From: a virus
DNA: 64,000 bases
Virus record (IMG/VR): IMGVR_UViG_3300032325_000432
Location: 1-64,000 of that record
Reading direction: 5' to 3' (one strand)
In this document: piece by piece, positions 58,100-64,000 of the stretch
Position numbering within the stretch: the stretch's first letter is position 1
Layout of the letters: each line of letters starts with the position of its first letter
Position numbers and translations under genes: made by a program
Notes under the pieces: generated by a model
Told to the model about the DNA's origin: nothing
The model's input: the letters and a program-made list of their open reading frames with translations, nothing else
Database searches by the model: none

Positions 58100-58433
58100 A
58101 CTCAAATTTTATATTCTGCTATTTAGCAAGAATGATGTTCATCCAAAAGTTCTTATTGAAAAAGATAGTGGTAGTGTTCCGGCTTTTGATATAGTGGATG
58201 ATAGTTCAAATATTAATTCTATTATAGATCAATTTTCTTTCTCTAAAAGATTATCATTAGAACCATACTCCTACAAACTAGTTGACTGCCAGATTAATAA
58301 TTCTGTATTAGAAATTTGTTACTATGTTATTTTACCCTTCGGATACGAAGATCCAGTAAATGAATTTACAGAAATATCCAATCTAGACACATCAGAGTAC
58401 CCAAATCTGCAAAAAACTATTAGGTTGTTGTAA
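58086..58433 (+). CDS. Hypothetical protein, 115 aa
   Basis: Overlaps the sigma-like gene by 14 bases. A beta-rich protein (LKFYILLFSKNDVHPKVLIEK) with an acidic middle. A NUDIX-like fold is possible, but no NUDIX box is seen. Function unknown. Confidence 0.5.
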   Translation: MIQSRLKFYILLFSKNDVHPKVLIEKDSGSVPAFDIVDDSSNINSIIDQFSFSKRLSLEPYSYKLVDCQINNSVLEICYYVILPFGYEDPVNEFTEISNLDTSEYPNLQKTIRLL

Positions 58434-58435
58434 AA

Positions 58436-58891
58436 ATGTACAAATATATAAATTGGCTACTAAATAAATTTTATACATCACCTAAAACTAAAACAGATAA
58501 TAATGATGATTCTAAAAAAATCGTTTCAGAAATCAATAACGGATTAATAACTTTTGGACTTGACGACAAAGATAGTGTGTTGATACATTGTCTTTTACCC
58601 AAAGTTGATACCCTTGACGGAAACATAGACAAAATAACACATGAAGCAGAACGCTTTTCTGAAATGTTGCTATGTTTAAATGAAGGTCTATTAAAAAAAG
58701 AAATAATCAATGTTCTCAAAAAACAATATGAAATTGAAGAGAATACTGATCAGAAACTTTTAATAGAAAATATACTACAATTTTGGTCTATGTTATATAG
58801 CCATTATAAAAGAGGAAAAAAGAAAGCAGCAAAAGAAGCTAATAAAACACCATTGGTTAGACCAATGTTCGTGTTTTCCTCTAAGAAATAG
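58436..58891 (+). CDS. Hypothetical helical protein, 151 aa
   Basis: Two bases after the previous gene. Asp/Lys-rich start, then helices and a basic C-terminus. Not recognised. A gap of about 85 bases follows, with TATATAAA at 58947-58954 that could be a late-promoter element. Confidence 0.55.
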   Translation: MYKYINWLLNKFYTSPKTKTDNNDDSKKIVSEINNGLITFGLDDKDSVLIHCLLPKVDTLDGNIDKITHEAERFSEMLLCLNEGLLKKEIINVLKKQYEIEENTDQKLLIENILQFWSMLYSHYKRGKKKAAKEANKTPLVRPMFVFSSKK

Positions 58892-58978
58892 GCCTGTTTT
58901 CTCAGCCCCAGCAAATCATATTATATACTAGTATGGGGTATTTCTATATATAAACATCTTTTTTCAAAGAGTCAAAAT

Positions 58979-59413
58979 ATGAATAATCAATCAGAAAATT
59001 TAGTTATCTGGGAAAAATGGAGAGATCCTTTTGGGTCAGATGAAGAAGTTATTCAGAATATACTCTCTGAGAATGAAGAAGAACTGGAGTATGAAGATCA
59101 AATACCCGATGTTTCTGATCATCAAAGTCCACAAAATATTAGAGTAATGGCAACGCCAATGGGGATAATTCCTGTTACCGAATATACTGCTAGTGGTAAA
59201 ATTTTTAATTTTTGGACAGGACACACAAACTTTGATATAACAACCAGGATAGCTACCATTATAGAAAAAATAGATGGGGTTGAGTCATTGGATATCTTTA
59301 CAAGATATAGATTTAGAATTAGTGTAGGAAAAGCTTTTAACGATTCAACAGTAATGAGAAGTATAACGAACAAAGTATACAGATATCTTTCTAAGAGCAC
59401 ACAAGATGACTAA
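58979..59413 (+). CDS. Conserved phage virion-region protein, 144 aa
   Basis: An acidic first 45 residues, then RVMATPMGIIPVTEYTASGK, FWTGHTNFDIT and SLDIFTRYRFRISVGKAF. I associate this pattern with proteins next to ClpP-type proteases in large phages. Function unknown. Overlaps the protease gene by 8 bases. Confidence 0.62.
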   Translation: MNNQSENLVIWEKWRDPFGSDEEVIQNILSENEEELEYEDQIPDVSDHQSPQNIRVMATPMGIIPVTEYTASGKIFNFWTGHTNFDITTRIATIIEKIDGVESLDIFTRYRFRISVGKAFNDSTVMRSITNKVYRYLSKSTQDD

Positions 59414-60086
59414 ACAAGCAAATCCTGAGCATGAACTATTACACAGTATTCATAATTATAATCTAGATCCTGTTAACAGAGAAATTTATCTGCACTCGCA
59501 TATTGATGGTGGTGATGAAGGTGGGGTAGATTATAGATCTAGTATTTTTCTAGAAAAAAATCTTAGATATCTGAACCTGTTATCTCTTGAACCGATATTA
59601 ATTCATATGCATTTGCCAGGAGGAGAGTGGCAAGATTGTCTAGGAATGTATGATGCAATACAAGCATCAAAAGCAAAAATAATCATTTTAGCATATGCTA
59701 AAGCAGAGTCTTCTAGTAGTGTAGTTTTACAATCTGCTAATCTAAGAATTCTTATGCCGAACACAAACGTACTCATTCATTATGGTTCGTTTAGTCTTGA
59801 TGCAGAACATAGTAAAGCGGCCGCAGCAGGTGTGCAATGGAACGAAAGAGAGTGCGATAAGATGGTTGATATATTTACTGATAGGTGTATGAATAGTAGC
59901 ATATGTCAAGAAAAAAATTGGAAAAAAATGATGGCTAAGAAACATATTGTCTCTCAATTAGCCAATAAATGTGACTGGATATTAACAGCTCAAGAAGCAG
60001 TTGATTATGGTTTTGCTGATGGTATTCTTGGCACAAAAAAATTTCCTAATATAGATTTTCTCAAAACTTATATCAAAAGAAAATAA
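59406..60086 (+). CDS. ClpP-like serine protease (prohead type)
   Basis: 226 aa. AKAESSSSVVLQSANLR holds the nucleophilic Ser near residue 103 and NTNVLIHYGSFSLDAEH the His (H125) of the ClpP fold. HMHLPGGEWQDCLGMYDAI is the oxyanion region. In phages these enzymes mature proheads. Starts inside the end of 58979. Confidence 0.85.
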   Translation: MTKQANPEHELLHSIHNYNLDPVNREIYLHSHIDGGDEGGVDYRSSIFLEKNLRYLNLLSLEPILIHMHLPGGEWQDCLGMYDAIQASKAKIIILAYAKAESSSSVVLQSANLRILMPNTNVLIHYGSFSLDAEHSKAAAAGVQWNERECDKMVDIFTDRCMNSSICQEKNWKKMMAKKHIVSQLANKCDWILTAQEAVDYGFADGILGTKKFPNIDFLKTYIKRK

Positions 60087-60733
60087 TGTATACTCAATAT
60101 GCTATTTATAATCAATCGCTATCTGATGAAGAAATAAAAAATGAGATAGGCTTGCTACTAAAAGAAAGTATACAAGAAATTTCATTGTTCGGTAATCATT
60201 TACCAATTATTAAAACTATAGATAATGCATCTAATATTAAATTCTCAACAGTCTTAGATTTTCCATATGGATCATCTGACACAAAAAGTCGTAATTGTTT
60301 GATTAACAACATTATGAAAAGTGGGATTTCTATTGTATATTTACCAATACAGTCACGATTTGTAGTTAACAGAAGATATGATAAAATTAGAGAAGATATT
60401 AAATCCAACAAACAAATTTGTGATGAATCTGGAATAGAGCTTAGATATTCTCTAGAATACAGAGTATTTAATCATGAAATACTGGCTAAAGTATGTCAAA
60501 TACTTAAAAGTATGGGAGTAGAGACCGTATCTCCATCTAGCGGCATGATGATTGACGATATTAGTGACAATCTTATTGCTTGTGAATACCTTAGTAAAAA
60601 ATCTGATATTAAATGTATTTGCACCGGAAACCTATGGAAAAGTGATCAACTTAAAAATGTAATAAATAGCAAGGTACATGGCATTAGATTTATGAACACT
60701 GTCTCACTAAATTTGTATAATAACTATATCTAG
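60086..60733 (+). CDS. DeoC-like aldolase-fold protein
   Basis: 215 aa. FSTVLDFPYGSSDTKSRNCLI, GISIVYLPIQSRFV and YSLEYRVFNHEILAKVC match the deoxyribose-phosphate aldolase TIM barrel in order. The Schiff-base Lys segment (KTSTG in enzymes) reads VSPSSG, so the key Lys is changed; IKCICTG may keep a later Lys. It may be a non-catalytic or altered enzyme. Shares one base with ClpP. Confidence 0.7.
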   Translation: MYTQYAIYNQSLSDEEIKNEIGLLLKESIQEISLFGNHLPIIKTIDNASNIKFSTVLDFPYGSSDTKSRNCLINNIMKSGISIVYLPIQSRFVVNRRYDKIREDIKSNKQICDESGIELRYSLEYRVFNHEILAKVCQILKSMGVETVSPSSGMMIDDISDNLIACEYLSKKSDIKCICTGNLWKSDQLKNVINSKVHGIRFMNTVSLNLYNNYI

Positions 60734-60805
60734 ACAACAATTTGGTGTATCTGATACTGAATGAAATATTTGATAAACTCATATTAACATAATCTGGAGA
60801 TTAAC

Positions 60806-61297
60806 ATGTCAACACACGCTGCTATTAACGGCCAACCAGTTAAAAATAATAGTGGATCAGCAATCAATATCGGATCCTCATCTAGCATTTTAGTAGGTAA
60901 AAGCCTCAGTGACTCTGCAACAGCTCTAGGTGTTGTCGGTTCTGTTGTTGTTGATGGTACAGATACAGACAAAGCAGTCAGTGCAAATACATTTGCCAAA
61001 AATACATCAAAGCCACTAGCTATCAGACTTGATGCTCCTTTGAATAAAGCCTCTTCTTCAGTACGCAGAGCTATTCATAAAATCGAAGGAGTTTCTACTC
61101 GCAGAGTTGCCACAGCTATTAGAGCCGGAAACTATAATATCTATACCGGTTTATTCTCTGCTGCCCCAACTGTTGGTAGTGATAGTTTTGGACAGGACGA
61201 TGCCGCCACCCCAACTGCTGCTGTTCCTGGCGAACTAACATATAGAACCGGAGCCGACAAGCCAGTAAATGCTGATTACAAGGCCAAGACCAACTAA
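60806..61297 (+). CDS. Probable virion structural protein, 163 aa
   Basis: CTGGAGATTAAC precedes ATG 60806. Rich in Ala, Ser, Gly and Thr with repeating polar stretches and few charges, typical of head decoration or tail proteins. No fold recognised. Confidence 0.6.
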   Translation: MSTHAAINGQPVKNNSGSAINIGSSSSILVGKSLSDSATALGVVGSVVVDGTDTDKAVSANTFAKNTSKPLAIRLDAPLNKASSSVRRAIHKIEGVSTRRVATAIRAGNYNIYTGLFSAAPTVGSDSFGQDDAATPTAAVPGELTYRTGADKPVNADYKAKTN

Positions 61298-61356
61298 TCT
61301 AATATTTACTTCTTTAATAAAGTATAAAGTTAGTTGAGTCATAAAGGAGACTTATT

Positions 61357-61674
61357 ATGACTGATACTATCATCCATTTCTGGGAAAACCTAGCAACGAC
61401 TGCTATTGGAATAATAGTAACGATGCTAGGTTTTTGGGTCGCTATTGGTAGAAATATGGCAACCAAAGCAGAAGTTTCTCACATGATAGATACACAAAGC
61501 CCATATATACATGACAGACAATTTATTATGGAAAGACTTGCTAATAATAAAGAAAGTCAAGCAGCATTCTCTATGGCTCTGCAAAGAAATACAGAAGTAA
61601 TGAATGAGCTTAAAATTCAAATTGCAATGTTAGGAAAAACATTAGAGGCACTAGAACACAGAATAGAAAAATAA
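61357..61674 (+). CDS. Membrane-anchored coiled-coil protein, 105 aa
   Basis: AAAGGAGACTTATT precedes. A membrane helix at residues 12-30, then a long helix with heptads to the end (EVMNELKIQIAMLGKTLEAL). Layout suits a tail-associated or lysis accessory protein such as a spanin-like or holin-like protein. Unproven. Confidence 0.6.
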   Translation: MTDTIIHFWENLATTAIGIIVTMLGFWVAIGRNMATKAEVSHMIDTQSPYIHDRQFIMERLANNKESQAAFSMALQRNTEVMNELKIQIAMLGKTLEALEHRIEK

Positions 61675-61677
61675 TGT

Positions 61678-62736
61678 ATGACTTTAGAAATAATGGCTTA
61701 TGCAAAAAGTGGTTTGCCTATACAGAATGGCTCCCTAATAAATATTAATTACGGAAAAGCAAATAAGTCATATTCTAGTAATAGCGGTATTAGATCTGAT
61801 TTAGATATTGTTTCTATTAATGCTAAATATCAAGATCGATTTGACGGAGAAATAGAGTATAATTTTTTAGGATCCTCTAACACCACTTCTTCACCGGTTT
61901 TAGCTACTACTAATAGTGCAAACTTCAATAATTGTGCCGGTAATGTTAGCACAGTAGGTACTAATGGAAGGAGCAGTTACTATGGATCATATGATATGTC
62001 AGGAAATATTTGGGAGTGGACAGATACTCGTATTGGGTCTTTGAACAGGGTTTTGAGAGGTGGAAATCTAGCGTACAGTGAAGGATACATGTCATCTGTT
62101 TTTCAGACATATGGGGATATGAATTCTCGTAGTCAATATATAGGTTTTAGAATAGGTTCTTACTCCTTGTCTTCTGTATATCGCAATATAGTCAGAGTAT
62201 CAGACATAAATAATGCAGCAGACACCAATGGATTTGGCAATGTCTCATATTCTTATTATATGGGTAAATATGAAATAACAAATAATGAGTATGTTCAATT
62301 TTTGAACGCTGTAGCCAAAACAGATACTTATGAACTATATTCAAGTTCTATGAGTTCAAGTGGTCTTGGAGGAATATCTAGATCAGGATCATCTGGTAAC
62401 TATGTCTATACAGTTAAAGAGAATAAAAGTAATAAACCTGTAAATTTTGTCAACTGGTTTAACTGTGCAAGATACTGCAATTGGCTACATAATAACAAAC
62501 CGACTGGATCCGGTGCTGAATCATCTACAGAAAATGGTTCGTATACTATGACACAAAATATTATAACTAGAAATAATAATGCTCTATTTTTTATGTTGTC
62601 AGAGGACGAATGGCATAAAGGAGCTTATTATAAGGGAGGTAGTGCTAATGCTGGATATTGGCTATATGCTACACAAAGTAACACCACCCCAAACTGTGTA
62701 CAGTTGACATCAACAGGAGATGGTATTCCATTATAG
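61678..62736 (+). CDS. Tail-fibre protein, rearranged FGE/C-type-lectin-like domain
   Basis: 352 aa. Residues about 95-165 have YYGSYDMSGNIWEWTDT, RVLRGGN and IGFRIGS, which are C-terminal segments of formylglycine-generating-enzyme (FGE-sulfatase) domains. Residues about 170-350 have YYMGKYEITNNEYVQFL, VNFVNWFNCARYCNWLHN and LSEDEWHKGAYYKGG, which are N-terminal segments. Thus the usual order is reversed, as in a circular permutation or two half-domains. Likely a receptor-binding tail-fibre part; FGE folds are lectin-like. Confidence 0.72.
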   Translation: MTLEIMAYAKSGLPIQNGSLININYGKANKSYSSNSGIRSDLDIVSINAKYQDRFDGEIEYNFLGSSNTTSSPVLATTNSANFNNCAGNVSTVGTNGRSSYYGSYDMSGNIWEWTDTRIGSLNRVLRGGNLAYSEGYMSSVFQTYGDMNSRSQYIGFRIGSYSLSSVYRNIVRVSDINNAADTNGFGNVSYSYYMGKYEITNNEYVQFLNAVAKTDTYELYSSSMSSSGLGGISRSGSSGNYVYTVKENKSNKPVNFVNWFNCARYCNWLHNNKPTGSGAESSTENGSYTMTQNIITRNNNALFFMLSEDEWHKGAYYKGGSANAGYWLYATQSNTTPNCVQLTSTGDGIPL

Positions 62737-62739
62737 CAT

Positions 62740-62979
62740 ATGCTAAATTTTACCTTACAACACAGCTTTAATGTTCATAATTATATTATTCAAATATCCT
62801 CTATAAATAACGATAATATAAACTATAATTCCGTTTCTATTATAGCTTCTGGAATTTCGTATACGGATATGCCTAGTGATATGGTTAATCTCTTCACTGA
62901 TGTGTCCGGTGTATATAGTATAAGAATATTAGATCAAAATATGAATTTATTACTCAATAGTGAAAAATTTTTACCATAA
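62740..62979 (+). CDS. Small tail-region protein, 79 aa
   Basis: Beta-rich with VNLFTDVSGVYSIRILD. Starts 3 bases after the FGE gene. May be a fibre chaperone or a fibre-tip domain. Not recognised. Confidence 0.52.
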   Translation: MLNFTLQHSFNVHNYIIQISSINNDNINYNSVSIIASGISYTDMPSDMVNLFTDVSGVYSIRILDQNMNLLLNSEKFLP

Positions 62980-63000
62980 ATACGAATCGTAATTTATAAA

Positions 63001-64000
63001 ATGCTATTCAAAAAAAATAAACATGTCGGAGGATATATTGGAAGCAGCGTTCTTCCAGAAAGTTCTTTCATATCTAGCTCTGCGAACGGAGCTTATTCTC
63101 CCAACGAAATTAATGTTTTTAAGAAAAGGGCAAAATGGCCCATACTTGGAGAGGCCGACACTAATTTTAGCAATGTCGTATTTTTGTTAGCAGCAGACGG
63201 GATAAATGGTTCTGTAGTATTAAATGATTCTTCTTCTTATAATCATACAATTAATATTGTTGGTAATGCTGAGTTAAGAACAGATATAAAAAAATTCGGA
63301 TCTTCTAGCTTGTATGTGTTCGGTGGATCCGCTAATGTTGCTAGTTTATCTAATAATAATTGGAATTTTAGCACTAGCGACTTCACAATAGAATGTTGGA
63401 TTTATCCTACTGCTGGCATAGGAGCTTCCAGAGATATCTTGTCTAAGTTTACCACTCTATCTAGTAACTTAGATTTTCTTTTAGAGATAGATAGTGCTAA
63501 TGGTAATCTAAAATTTAGTGCTGGTAATAATGCAACAATTTCTATATTGTCTAATGCTGCTATTCCACTAAATACTTGGACGAATGTGGCCGTATCGAGA
63601 GTATCCGGTGTTACACGAATGTTTGTAGACGGAGTAGTTCAATCTGCTACTCATACTGGTTCAGTATCTATCAATAATAGTACAACTACACTAACCATAG
63701 GCAAGTCCTCCACAAACTCTGATCCATTTAGTGGTTATATTGATGAAATTAGAATAACTCGTAATGTGGGGAGGTATTCATCTTCATTTACTCCTTATAA
63801 TGGCAGATTTAGTAATTTTGGACTAGATCCTACTTTGCCAGGAATACCCACAGGATTAACTGCTACTGCTGGAAATACTGAAATCTTGTTGTCTTGGACT
63901 GCTCCAATAAACGACGGTGGTTCAGCTATTACGACTTATAACGTTGAATATACACCGTCTGGTGGCTCGCCTCAGACTGTATCTACAGGCAGCACAAGCA
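63001..64000 (+). CDS. Tail fibre / adhesin with LamG-like and fibronectin III domains (3' end outside window)
   Basis: Opens at ATG 63001 and is open to the right edge (333 codons visible). Residues about 60-260 have a LamG-type concanavalin fold: VFLLAADGINGS, FTIECWIYPTAG, TWTNVAVSRVSG, MFVDGVVQS and GYIDEIRITRN. It then has PGIPTGLTATAGNTEILLSW, the start of a fibronectin III domain. Likely an extended fibre or surface adhesin that binds sugars. Confidence 0.82.
   Translation, partial: MLFKKNKHVGGYIGSSVLPESSFISSSANGAYSPNEINVFKKRAKWPILGEADTNFSNVVFLLAADGINGSVVLNDSSSYNHTINIVGNAELRTDIKKFGSSSLYVFGGSANVASLSNNNWNFSTSDFTIECWIYPTAGIGASRDILSKFTTLSSNLDFLLEIDSANGNLKFSAGNNATISILSNAAIPLNTWTNVAVSRVSGVTRMFVDGVVQSATHTGSVSINNSTTTLTIGKSSTNSDPFSGYIDEIRITRNVGRYSSSFTPYNGRFSNFGLDPTLPGIPTGLTATAGNTEILLSWTAPINDGGSAITTYNVEYTPSGGSPQTVSTGSTS

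Noticed and set aside
58947-58954. T4-late-like TATATAAA element
   Set aside because: AT-rich chance matches are common here, and one copy is not enough to call a promoter. Kept only as part of a finding.
1-64000. CRISPR arrays, insertion sequences and an integrase
   Set aside because: No repeat-spacer array, transposase, or integrase was recognised on either strand.

Overview
The window is part of a large, AT-rich genome of a tailed double-stranded DNA phage. The evidence is rIIA and rIIB homologues, a T4-type endonuclease VII, ThyX, an ATP-dependent DNA ligase, a ClpP-type prohead protease, tail-fibre proteins, HNH homing endonucleases, and tightly packed small genes that overlap as ATGA or TAATG. 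No host can be named from sequence alone. A tail-fibre gene with a formylglycine-generating-enzyme (C-type lectin-like) fold resembles versions I associate with Planctomycetes and similar environmental bacteria, but this is only a hint.

Region by region: (1) 1-25,700 is an early/middle region of mostly tiny unknown genes in rightward operons. It carries three metallophosphoesterases, a phosphoribosyltransferase, a deaminase-like protein, ThyX, UvdE, DNA ligase, a helix-hairpin-helix protein, endonuclease VII, HNH genes, a PspC protein, a thioredoxin-fold protein and a secreted HExxH protein. Most operons start at a TTGACA/TATAAT-type promoter whose spacer contains a (G)CCGATA box. (2) RNA genes lie within it: tRNA-Ile(UAU) at 17913, a complete tmRNA (ssrA) at 18259, a tRNA-Leu(UAA) at 25742 interrupted by a group I intron, and a tRNA-like element at 32334. 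(3) 26,000-37,400 has rIIA, rIIB, a RepB/AEP-like primase, a small zinc protein with a RuvA-domain-III-like tail coupled to RuvB, and an actin-like ATPase. (4) 37,400-39,400 has an HNH gene, a secreted trypsin-like protease and a subtilisin. (5) 39,373-55,000 is a glycan island. A leftward eight-gene operon and a rightward operon diverge from 46.4-46.6 kb and together hold about ten glycosyltransferase-like proteins and three methyltransferases, plus a macro-domain protein, a DUF4406-like protein and a GMP reductase. (6) 55,000-64,000 is a virion-related region: ferritin-like and PAP2 proteins, a sigma-factor-like protein, a ClpP-like protease, a DeoC-like protein, a candidate structural protein and tail fibres that run off the right edge.

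How the parts fit (inference): the phage brings its own translation-support RNAs, DNA repair and Holliday-junction processing, nucleotide salvage, and a large private glycosylation capacity placed between the replication and virion genes. The glycans could decorate virion proteins, modified DNA or the host surface. All calls come from reading the sequence and translations. No database search was run.
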